Of a stretch of DNA of 64,000 nt, positions 16,105 through 23,623 are shown piece by piece; the first letter of the stretch is position 1, and each line of letters starts with the position of its first letter. Position numbers and translations under genes: made by a program. The notes under the pieces are model-generated. The model worked only from the letters and a program-made list of their open reading frames with translations. It ran no database searches and was not told the origin of the DNA. Source of the stretch: Endozoicomonas sp965208385 (lineage in GTDB: Bacteria > Pseudomonadota > Gammaproteobacteria > Pseudomonadales > Endozoicomonadaceae); the NCBI GenBank assembly GCA_965208385.1, contig CBDBOO010000049.1:62001-126000 (forward strand), given 5' to 3'.

Positions 16105-17523
16105 TCAGTTCATTTTTGTGACACAAGTCTCTAATTCTTTAATTTTTCGTGTCAGAGTATTTCTACCCCAACCCAATAATTCAGCGGCTTCTTTTTTTCG
16201 GCCACCGGTGTGAGCCAGTGCAGCATTGATCATAACGAGTTCAAATGCCGGGACAGCCTTCTCCAGTATTCCCCGATTGCCTGTCACCAGTTCATTCTCC
16301 GCCCATTGCTGTAGCTGCTGCTCCCAGTTAGTGGAGGACAGTTCAGTCTGTTCTGTTACTGCGATTAATTCGGGTGGTAAATCAGACAATAGAATCTCTC
16401 TGCCTGAAGCCATTACGGTTAACCAGCGACAGGTGTTCTCCAGTTGTCGTACATTCCCCGGCCATTCCAGCGCGCTGATGTATTCGATTGTTTCAGGGGT
16501 CAGAGTTTTGGCTTCCACCTCAAGTTCTTTAGCTGCTTGATCAAGAAAGAATCTGGCCAGCCTTGGTATATCTTCATTGCGATCACTGAGTTTCGGAAGG
16601 TGGACCCGAATAACATTCAGGCGGTGAAAAAGATCTTCGCGAAAATCACCTTGTTCAACCTGCTGTTCGAGATTCTGATGGGTAGCGGCGATGATGCGAA
16701 CATTAGCCTTGACCGGAGTGTGTCCACCTACCCGGTAAAATTCGCCATCGGAGAGTACCCGTAGCAAGCGTGTTTGTGTTTCTGCAGGCATATCACCAAT
16801 TTCATCGAGAAATAGCGTTCCTCCTCCGGCCTGTTCGAATCGTCCCCGACGCATACCTCCGGCACCGGTAAATGCGCCTTTTTCGTGACCAAAAAGTTCT
16901 GATTCAATCAGATCTTTGGGAATCGCCGCCATGTTCAGAGCAATAAATGATTGCTCAGCCCTGGGACTGTGGCGGTGCAATGCTCTGGCAACCAGCTCTT
17001 TGCCTGTACCCGATTCACCATTAATCAGCACCGTTATATTAGACTGAGATAGTCGTCCAATGGCGCGAAATACTTCCTGCATGGCCGGTGCTTCACCAAT
17101 GATTTCGGCGGATTGCGGCACTTCCGGAACAGGCACTTCTTTTTTCTGTTGCTGGTTGTGCTCTATTGCTCTCTTGATCAGGGATACGGCTTCATCAACA
17201 TCAAAGGGCTTTGGTAAATATTCGAAAGCACCACTCTGGTAAGAAGATACAGCACTCTCAAGGTCTGAATGAGCCGTCATAATAATCACCGGGATGTCAG
17301 GCTCTATCGCGTGGATTTTTTTTAACAAATCCAGACCATTCAATCCGGGCATCCGAACATCACTGATAATGGCGTCCGGTACTGATCTATCAAGTTCCTG
17401 CAGTGCAAGTTCACCTGATTCAAATGACAACGAATCAATACCGTTATTACCAAGAGCTCGTTCTACTACCCAGCGTATAGCTCGATCATCATCAACAATC
17501 CATACAGTGGATTCTTTACTCAT
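16105..17523 (-). CDS. ntrC: Nitrogen regulation response regulator NtrC (NR I)
   Basis: 472 residues. Receiver domain at residues 1-120 with acidic pocket DDD (11-13), phospho-acceptor Asp55 (SDVRMPG) and Lys in PKPFD. Central sigma-54 AAA+ domain at about 140-375: Walker A GESGTGKE, sigma-54 contact loop GAFTGA, Walker B LFLDEIGD, arginine finger region. C-terminal Fis-type helix-turn-helix (KKEAAELLGWGRNTLTRKIKEL). Phosphorylated by NtrB under nitrogen limitation, it activates glnA from the upstream sites at 21167-21214. It starts 3 bp after the ntrB stop, so the two are co-transcribed and probably coupled. Confidence 0.97.
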   Translation of the reverse strand: MSKESTVWIVDDDRAIRWVVERALGNNGIDSLSFESGELALQELDRSVPDAIISDVRMPGLNGLDLLKKIHAIEPDIPVIIMTAHSDLESAVSSYQSGAFEYLPKPFDVDEAVSLIKRAIEHNQQQKKEVPVPEVPQSAEIIGEAPAMQEVFRAIGRLSQSNITVLINGESGTGKELVARALHRHSPRAEQSFIALNMAAIPKDLIESELFGHEKGAFTGAGGMRRGRFEQAGGGTLFLDEIGDMPAETQTRLLRVLSDGEFYRVGGHTPVKANVRIIAATHQNLEQQVEQGDFREDLFHRLNVIRVHLPKLSDRNEDIPRLARFFLDQAAKELEVEAKTLTPETIEYISALEWPGNVRQLENTCRWLTVMASGREILLSDLPPELIAVTEQTELSSTNWEQQLQQWAENELVTGNRGILEKAVPAFELVMINAALAHTGGRKKEAAELLGWGRNTLTRKIKELETCVTKMN

Positions 17524-17526
17524 AGA

Positions 17527-18600
17527 TCACTCCTTTGTTGATGTTGATGTTGATTGTGGTAACAGTGGCAAATAAATATGGAAAATGGTGAGGCCGGATT
17601 TTCTTTCGCATTCGATCAGGCCCTGATGTTGACTGATAATAGATTGAGCCATAGGCAAACCAAGCCCTGTACCATCCGGTCGGCCACTGATCATGGGATA
17701 AAATATATTATCTATCAGGTTGTCAGGAATGCCGGGGCCATTATCAGAAATGGCAATATGGCAGACCAGTTTCCTCTTGAAATTACCGATGGTGAATTGT
17801 CGGGCGATACGACTGCGGATAATAATTTCGCCCTGATTTAACGGCATGCCTTGCTGTATTGCCTGCATCGCATTTCTTACCAGGTTAAGAACAGCTTGCA
17901 TCAATCGCTCTACATCACCAGGTATCTCCGGGATACTGGGATCATAGTCTCTGACTACACGTAGTTTTCCGCCGGTTTCTGCGATGATTAGCTGCACGAC
18001 ACGATCAAGTACTTCATGGATATTCAGGTCGGCTATCCGGGGAGGCTGGAGTGGTCCGAGCATTCGATCCACCAGATCTTTCAGACGATCCACTTCCTGA
18101 ATAATAATGTCGGTAAATTCACTTAGCTCAGGATCTCTCAGCTCTTTTTCAAGCAGTTGAGCGGCTCCACGAATACCACCCAATGGGTTTTTGATTTCAT
18201 GGGCCAGCCCGCGCACCAGAATACGCGACGTTTCCTGCTTGGCAATCAGTGATTCTTCACGGGTAATTCTCTGGAGTCGATCCCGTGTGTTAATTTCCAG
18301 CAGCAGGGACGCATCAGTGTTTGACACAGGGGTTGCACTGTAATCGACGGTGATCATTTCCCCGTGTATTGGTAAGTTTATTTCCCGTCTTGTGTATTGC
18401 TGATTCTGAGTGACTGAACGATCAAGATCAGCCTGAAAATCAGGCTGTGATATCAGCGTTGTAATATGCTGACCCTGTATCCGTTTCAGGCTGGTATCCA
18501 GTAAGGTTTCGGCTGATAAATTGAGAAATAGCACCCGCAGCTTATGATCCAGCGTTATAACGGCGGTGTTTAGATTTTCCAGGACTGATTGAAACTTCAC
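17527..18600 (-). CDS. ntrB: Nitrogen regulation sensor kinase NtrB (NR II)
   Basis: 357 residues from GTG 18600, which has AGGGTGG just upstream and gives the usual NtrB length; the frame is open to 18699 but without a ribosome-binding site there. No membrane segments. PAS domain (SVLENLNTAVITLDHKLRVLFLN), then the DHp helix with phospho-accepting His in GLAHEIKNPLGG and the HATPase domain (N box LNLVRNAMQA, G1 DNGPGIP, G2 GTGLGLPMAQ). It autophosphorylates and passes phosphate to NtrC, with the balance set by PII. An NtrC-type palindrome lies 153 bases upstream of this start. Confidence 0.95.
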   Translation of the reverse strand: MKFQSVLENLNTAVITLDHKLRVLFLNLSAETLLDTSLKRIQGQHITTLISQPDFQADLDRSVTQNQQYTRREINLPIHGEMITVDYSATPVSNTDASLLLEINTRDRLQRITREESLIAKQETSRILVRGLAHEIKNPLGGIRGAAQLLEKELRDPELSEFTDIIIQEVDRLKDLVDRMLGPLQPPRIADLNIHEVLDRVVQLIIAETGGKLRVVRDYDPSIPEIPGDVERLMQAVLNLVRNAMQAIQQGMPLNQGEIIIRSRIARQFTIGNFKRKLVCHIAISDNGPGIPDNLIDNIFYPMISGRPDGTGLGLPMAQSIISQHQGLIECERKSGLTIFHIYLPLLPQSTSTSTKE

Positions 18601-18752
18601 CCGGTGACCACCCTGAACTGTTATTGATTTAATAGTTAGAGCTGTAGTGACTGCAAGATTTAAACCAGTTTTTAAAAAATCATCAGTGGCTTCCTTCACT
18701 GAGGAATTACTACAGCAGAATTCGAGAAGAATTATATGTCAGAAAATCAAAT

Positions 18753-18769
18753 TGCACCATGTTGGTGCA
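18753..18769. promoter_or_regulatory. NtrC-binding palindrome upstream of ntrB
   Basis: TGCACCATGTTGGTGCA is a perfect dyad matching the NtrC consensus (TGCACC-N5-GGTGCA). It sits between the DUF4124 gene and ntrB. In enteric bacteria a single NtrC site at this place represses the ntrB promoter; the same autoregulation is inferred here. Confidence 0.88.
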
Positions 18770-18784
18770 GTCGGTTGTTGAACG

Positions 18785-19327
18785 CTAGTTTATGGACACA
18801 TCGGGCTGGAATATTGGTCTCTGGACAAAAACAGTGCTGGTTGCCGATTGTACAACGCTTCCCTGGCTATCAATAACTTCAGCAGCCAGGCTGTGGCTTC
18901 CCCTGTCGACATTCAACAGTGTGAAACTCAAGCCCCTTTTTGGTGCGCCCACTGTTCTCCCATCCATGGTTAACTTAACTTTGTGTGAGGGCTTCAGCCT
19001 GGGTTTCAGGCGTACTGTCACCGAAAAATTTCCACTGTTCCGTATTGTGGTTTCATTTGCAGGGTCAATAATTTCAAAATAGGAATAACTGGCAGATTTA
19101 ATGAGGGATCGAGATGGAACAGAGTTGCTAGCCTGGCTGGATACACCCTGTTTATCGCTGGTTTGCAGGGGTGTAAGCGGTCTTAACTTAACCTCCTCAC
19201 TGCTGCGGTTTTTGGGTTTTACGTCGGTGTATACAACGTTACCCTGCTCATCAACTGTTTTGTAAATCGTGCCCAGCGCGGGCATGGAAGAGAAGAGTAA
19301 AAAAAGAATGGCAGATATTATCTTCAT
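18785..19327 (-). CDS. DUF4124-domain periplasmic protein
   Basis: 180 residues with a signal peptide (cleavage near PALG, about residue 19). The DUF4124 domain follows directly: TIYKTVDEQGNVVYTDVKP (about 20-38), with the aromatic and Asp residues of that family. A low-complexity linker (about 45-80) leads to a C-terminal beta-sandwich-like part (YFEIIDPANETTIRNSGNFSVTVRL...) resembling an Fn3/Big-like fold. It sits between glnA and ntrB, an arrangement common in Pseudomonas and relatives. The function is unknown; a cell-envelope role is inferred from the export signal. Confidence 0.85.
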   Translation of the reverse strand: MKIISAILFLLFSSMPALGTIYKTVDEQGNVVYTDVKPKNRSSEEVKLRPLTPLQTSDKQGVSSQASNSVPSRSLIKSASYSYFEIIDPANETTIRNSGNFSVTVRLKPRLKPSHKVKLTMDGRTVGAPKRGLSFTLLNVDRGSHSLAAEVIDSQGSVVQSATSTVFVQRPIFQPDVSIN

Positions 19328-19404
19328 TGGTGTTCCGCCCAGGAATCAGAGGTACCTATAGGTTACTTTGAGCAGAAAATATTTTAAAGCGGGAAAATGA
19401 ATGC

Positions 19405-19442
19405 AGGCCGGATATACACTTATTAAAAGTGCAATCCGGCCT
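19405..19442 (-). terminator. Terminator after glnA
   Basis: A strong stem AGGCCGGAT / ATCCGGCCT with an inner CACTT/AAGTG extension begins 11 bases after the glnA stop. On the minus strand it is followed by GCATTTT. It should limit read-through from glnA into DUF4124-ntrBC. Confidence 0.82.
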
Positions 19443-19453
19443 GAACCGGTCAA

Positions 19454-20857
19454 TTAAACGCTGTAGTACAGGTCAAATTCAACCGGGTGGGTTGTCTGGC
19501 TGACAGCCAAACACTCTTCTTTCTTCAGTTGAATATAAGCATCAATCATATCATCGGTGAATACGCCACCAGCAGTCAGGAATTCGCGATCTGAATCCAG
19601 GGCCGCCAGGGCTTCTTCGAAGCTTTCAGCCACTGTGGGAATCTCTGCGGCTTCTTCTGCAGGCAGATCATAGAGATCTTTGTCAGCTGCATCGCCAGGA
19701 TGAATTTTGTTCTTGATGCCGTCCAGACCAGCCATCATCAATGCGGCAAAGCACAGATAAGGGTTAGCGGTAGGATCCGGGAAGCGAACTTCAACACGAC
19801 GCGCTTTCGGGCTGTTCACATAAGGTATGCGAATAGATGCGGAGCGGTTACGAGCAGAATAAGCGAGCATTACTGGTGCTTCGAAGCCCGGAATCAGACG
19901 CTTGTAGGAGTTTGTGGAGGCATTGGCAAAGGCATTGATGGCCGAGGCGTGCTTAATGACACCGCCAATATAATACAGGGCTTCATCAGAAAGACCGGCA
20001 TAACCGTCACCAGCAAACAGGTTTTCACCATTTTTAGACAGTGACATGTGCACATGCATACCGGAGCCATTGTCACCTACCAGTGGCTTAGGCATAAATG
20101 TGGCTGTTTTGCCGTAAGCGTGGGCAACATTATGAACGGCGTACTTCAGTATTTGGACTTCATCTGCTTTTTTTACCAGGGTGTTGAATTTCACACCGAT
20201 TTCACACTGCCCGGCAGTACCTACTTCATGGTGATGAACTTCGACTTCAAGCCCCTGGGCTTCCATGGCTTCACACATGGCTGCACGCAGGTCATGGAGG
20301 GAATCTACAGGAGGAACCGGAAAATATCCGCCTTTCACCCGGGGACGGTGTCCTGTGTTACCGCCTTCGAATTTTGCATTAGAAGACCATGCCGCTTCTT
20401 CGGAATTAATTTCGTAGGAAGCGCCGGAAATATCCACGTTCCATTTCACATCGTCAAACACGAAGAACTCAGGTTCGGGGCCGAAAAAGGCGGTGTCAGC
20501 AATGCCGGTAGACTTCAGGTATTCTTCTGCTCGCTTGGCGACAGAACGAGGATCCCGCTCATAACCCTGCATGGTGGAAGGCTCAACAATATCACACCGC
20601 AGAATAAGGGTAGAGGCTTCGGTGAAAGGATCAATGGTGGCAGTGCTGTCATCAGGCAGCAGAATCATGTCTGACTCGTTGATGCCTTTCCAGCCAGCAA
20701 TGGATGAGCCATCAAACATCTTGCCGATGTCAAAAAAATCATCATCGATTTCACTGATAGGAATGGATACGTGCTGCTCTTTGCCTTTGGTATCGGTGAA
20801 TCGCAGGTCAACCCACTTAACACTATGTTCCTTGATCAGGTTAAGAGTCTTTGACAT
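19454..20857 (-). CDS. glnA: Type I glutamine synthetase
   Basis: 467 residues, the standard length of GSI-beta. Start ATG 20857 with GGAGGA 7 bases upstream. Motifs: DGSSIAGW near residue 50, the metal-binding FGPEPEFFVFD, the ATP-site KPLVGDNGSGMHVHMS, and the adenylylation loop NLYDLP-like DLYDLPAEE near residue 398. Makes glutamine from glutamate and ammonia with ATP as a cytoplasmic dodecamer. Adenylylation at the loop Tyr by GlnE is expected. The sigma-54 promoter at 21067-21082 and two NtrC sites further upstream give nitrogen control. Confidence 0.98.
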   Translation of the reverse strand: MSKTLNLIKEHSVKWVDLRFTDTKGKEQHVSIPISEIDDDFFDIGKMFDGSSIAGWKGINESDMILLPDDSTATIDPFTEASTLILRCDIVEPSTMQGYERDPRSVAKRAEEYLKSTGIADTAFFGPEPEFFVFDDVKWNVDISGASYEINSEEAAWSSNAKFEGGNTGHRPRVKGGYFPVPPVDSLHDLRAAMCEAMEAQGLEVEVHHHEVGTAGQCEIGVKFNTLVKKADEVQILKYAVHNVAHAYGKTATFMPKPLVGDNGSGMHVHMSLSKNGENLFAGDGYAGLSDEALYYIGGVIKHASAINAFANASTNSYKRLIPGFEAPVMLAYSARNRSASIRIPYVNSPKARRVEVRFPDPTANPYLCFAALMMAGLDGIKNKIHPGDAADKDLYDLPAEEAAEIPTVAESFEEALAALDSDREFLTAGGVFTDDMIDAYIQLKKEECLAVSQTTHPVEFDLYYSV

Positions 20858-21066
20858 TTATTATTCCTCCGGGAACTCATGGACACTATTGATAATTTGT
20901 AATGTATTGATCGTTTGTACTGTATTGAGAGCCTGATCTTCCAGGGTACTCTTCAGTTCAGGCTATTACTGACTGAATCAGTATTGACCTGGTCTCTTGC
21001 TGATGGATTATGGTCGGTAGCAGCAAGAGAATAGTTGTCGCTATCCGTTGATCTGTTATTACCATT

Positions 21067-21082
21067 AGCAAGTGCTGTGCCA
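21067..21082 (-). promoter_or_regulatory. Sigma-54 promoter of glnA
   Basis: On the minus strand the sequence is TGGCACAGCACTTGCT, an almost ideal -24/-12 element (GG and GC at correct spacing). Transcription should begin near 21055, leaving a leader of about 200 bases before the glnA start. Confidence 0.9.
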
Positions 21083-21166
21083 CTTTAAGTAATGGCGCTT
21101 GAGCCAGTTTCCTCCGCCATTGTGTCACACAAAAAGCCACTCTGGGATTAGGCTATCTCTGGAGCA

Positions 21167-21183
21167 CGCACTATATTGGCGCA
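21167..21183. promoter_or_regulatory. NtrC enhancer site, proximal
   Basis: On the minus strand TGCGCCAATATAGTGCG, a good match to the NtrC dyad. It is centred about 120 bp upstream of the predicted sigma-54 start. Confidence 0.75.
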
Positions 21184-21197
21184 TTACTCAATTTTTA

Positions 21198-21214
21198 TGA
21201 ACCATTATCGTGCA
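21198..21214. promoter_or_regulatory. NtrC enhancer site, distal
   Basis: On the minus strand TGCACGATAATGGTTCA. Its centre is 31 bp from that of the proximal site, about three helical turns, so two NtrC dimers would lie on the same face, as at the enterobacterial glnA enhancer. Confidence 0.78.
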
Positions 21215-21421
21215 TTTTAGTGGTGTAATGAAATTTTGTCCGAATAGTGAGTAAATAACGTAAGGAATCGCGTTGTCGTACTATGAATGAATTTAATCTT
21301 TAAACCGGACGTGACCACGTTTACCGTCTTTCTGTATAATTTGTCGCTATCTTTTAGCGCTCCTCCAGAGATTCGGATTTTACATCAAGTGAGCTCCGAA
21401 TCAGCAAGGTATATCTGTCCA

Positions 21422-22888
21422 ATGAAGTTCATCATCAAGCTGTTTCCTGAAATAACCATTAAAAGTACTCCGGTACGAAAACGTTTTATCAAGATTCTTC
21501 GCCAAAATATTCGCTCAATTCTTAAGAATATTGATGAAAAAATAGAAGTGAGTGGAGTCTGGGATTATATCGAAGTCACAACCAGTTCAAACAATGAACA
21601 GCTGGTTGCTGATACCGGTGACCAGCTCAGTCATATTCCGGGTATAGCCTATTGGCTTCAGGTCGCTGATTTTCCGCTAGTGGATATTGATGACATTCTT
21701 GAAAAGGCCATCGAAGCCCATAGTGAAGATCTGACAGGCAAGACCTTTTGTGTTCGTTGTATGAGAAACGGCAATCATAATTTCCGTTCTGTGGATGTTG
21801 AGCGACAGGTGGGAGGCGGATTGAATGTTCGAACCCAGGCTAAGGGCGTTGATCTTACCAATCCAGAGAAAACCGTTCGAATCGACATAAAACACAACCG
21901 TTTTTTCATCACTCAGAAGCGTGGAGAAGGACTTGGAGGTTATCCGCTGGGGTCTCAGGAACCTGTTTTGTCGTTGATCTCTGGTGGCTTTGATTCAACG
22001 GTATCCAGCTTTCTGACCATGAAACGAGGTATTCGTACCCATTTCTGTTTTTTCAATCTGGGTGGTCACGCTCATGAGCTGGCAGTGAAGGAAGTGGCAT
22101 TTTATCTCTGGAATCGCTTTGGATCGTCCCATAGGGTGAAATTTGTCACAGTCCCTTTTGAAGACGTAGTCACAGAAATTCTTGATAAAGTGGAAAACTC
22201 CCATATGGGAGTTGTGCTCAAACGTATGATGCTCAGGGCTGCCTCGACGGTAGGAGAGGAAATGAAAATGTCGGCACTGGTGACCGGTGAAGCCATAGGG
22301 CAGGTATCCAGCCAGACTCTGCCGAATCTGGCTGTTATTGATTCAGTCACTGATTCTCTGGTATTACGGCCATTAATTGCCATGGACAAGCAGGATATCA
22401 TCAATACCTCTGTGAAAATTGGTACTGAAGAGTTTGCCCGGAATATTCCGGAATATTGTGCGGTCATTTCCAAAAATCCAACCACAAGGGCTAAAGAAGC
22501 GAAAGTTGCGGAGGAAGAGTCGAACTTTGATTTCGACGTTCTGGACCGGGCTGTTGCCACTCGCAGGATGGTTTCAATTCACGATATTGTTGCCGATGAT
22601 CTGGCCAGAAATGAAGTGGCAGTGGTTAATGAAGTGAAGCAGGATGAGATTATTATTGATATTCGTCATCCTACTGAAGAAGAGATAAAGCCTTTTGATC
22701 ATCCAGAAAGAGAAGTACTCAGGGTTCCTTTTTATCAGTTACGCTCCAGATTCTCCGATCTTGAAAAAGAAAAGCACTATTTGCTCTATTGTGAAAAAGG
22801 CGTGATGAGTCAGCTGCATGCCATGCATCTTCGTGATGAAGGTCATGAAAATGTCGGTGTTTATAGCCCGGCAAAAACAGAAGAATAA
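21422..22888 (+). CDS. thiI: tRNA 4-thiouridine synthase / thiazole sulfur carrier protein ThiI
   Basis: 488 residues from ATG 21422 (MKFIIKLFPEITIKS, the usual ThiI start); the frame is open back to 21287. N-terminal ferredoxin-like and THUMP domains (to about 165), the PP-loop ATPase with SGGFDS (about 180-190), and a C-terminal rhodanese domain whose catalytic Cys lies in LLYCEKGVMSQ. It uses a persulfide to thiolate U8 of tRNA and supplies sulfur for the thiamin thiazole. The full rhodanese domain makes this the enteric-type ThiI. It diverges from glnA, sharing a 564-bp gap with the NtrC sites. Confidence 0.96.
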   Translation: MKFIIKLFPEITIKSTPVRKRFIKILRQNIRSILKNIDEKIEVSGVWDYIEVTTSSNNEQLVADTGDQLSHIPGIAYWLQVADFPLVDIDDILEKAIEAHSEDLTGKTFCVRCMRNGNHNFRSVDVERQVGGGLNVRTQAKGVDLTNPEKTVRIDIKHNRFFITQKRGEGLGGYPLGSQEPVLSLISGGFDSTVSSFLTMKRGIRTHFCFFNLGGHAHELAVKEVAFYLWNRFGSSHRVKFVTVPFEDVVTEILDKVENSHMGVVLKRMMLRAASTVGEEMKMSALVTGEAIGQVSSQTLPNLAVIDSVTDSLVLRPLIAMDKQDIINTSVKIGTEEFARNIPEYCAVISKNPTTRAKEAKVAEEESNFDFDVLDRAVATRRMVSIHDIVADDLARNEVAVVNEVKQDEIIIDIRHPTEEEIKPFDHPEREVLRVPFYQLRSRFSDLEKEKHYLLYCEKGVMSQLHAMHLRDEGHENVGVYSPAKTEE

Positions 22889-22911
22889 TATTAAATAAGG
22901 ACTGAAAATTA

Positions 22912-23415
22912 ATGAAACTGGCGATGATAGCCGCGGTTGCAGAAAACAACGCTATTGGCATCAATAACAAAATGCCCTGGTATCTGCCTGAAGATTTACG
23001 TTATTTCAAGGCTGTTACCATGGGCAAGCCCATTATCATGGGTCGAAAAACCTTTGATTCACTGCGAAAGCCTTTACCGGGGCGAACTAATATCGTAGTT
23101 ACCCGAGATCCGCAATGGCATCACGAAGGCGTTAAAGTGGTACATAGTCTGGATGCTGCTATAGAACTGTCAGAAGATGTGGCACTGATCAATGGCAATG
23201 AAGAGGTTATGATTATTGGGGGGGAGCAGATATATCGTCAGGCTCTGCCAAAAGCTGACCGGCTTTACCTGACTAGGGTATACCAGAGCTTTGAAGGCGA
23301 TGCTTTTTTCCCTGAACTGGATGAATCACAGTGGCGGGAAGTATCAAGGCAGGATCGTCAATCTGAAGATGATGAGCCTGTTGTTTTCAGTTACCTGGTA
23401 TTGGATAGAACCTGA
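22912..23415 (+). CDS. folA: Dihydrofolate reductase
   Basis: 167 residues, the usual bacterial length. It begins MKLAMIAAVAENNAIGINNK; the active-site acidic residue is Asp28 in WYLPEDLRYF, and the NADPH-binding blocks MGRKTFDSL and the IIGGEQIYRQAL region are present. Reduces dihydrofolate to tetrahydrofolate in the cytoplasm. Only 23 bases separate it from thiI, so co-transcription is likely. A strong hairpin follows 29 bases after the stop. Confidence 0.97.
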   Translation: MKLAMIAAVAENNAIGINNKMPWYLPEDLRYFKAVTMGKPIIMGRKTFDSLRKPLPGRTNIVVTRDPQWHHEGVKVVHSLDAAIELSEDVALINGNEEVMIIGGEQIYRQALPKADRLYLTRVYQSFEGDAFFPELDESQWREVSRQDRQSEDDEPVVFSYLVLDRT

Positions 23416-23444
23416 ACTCTCATCCGATGAAATGATTTGGTCTG

Positions 23445-23476
23445 GTTTCAGCTGATCTATTCAGATCAGCTGAAAC
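23445..23476 (+). terminator. Strong hairpin after folA
   Basis: Perfect 14-bp stem GTTTCAGCTGATCT / AGATCAGCTGAAAC with a 4-base loop (ATTC). No T-run follows, so it may be a Rho-assisted terminator, an mRNA 3' end stabiliser or a protein site. Confidence 0.65.
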
Positions 23477-23623
23477 GGGTAGAACAAAAGGAAGTTATTG
23501 ATTTAATCCCACACTCCTGCCTCTTTGTCTATATTTTAAGTAAGACTACTTTCTCCGCTTTTCATTCATTTTTTGAATTAAATTGGCGCTGTATTAATTC
23601 GGGATTACCTTAAGGAATGAGGA

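Noticed and set aside
18600..18699. Extended NtrB start at GTG 18699
   Set aside because: No ribosome-binding site there and the added 33 residues are not family-like; GTG 18600 has AGGGTGG.
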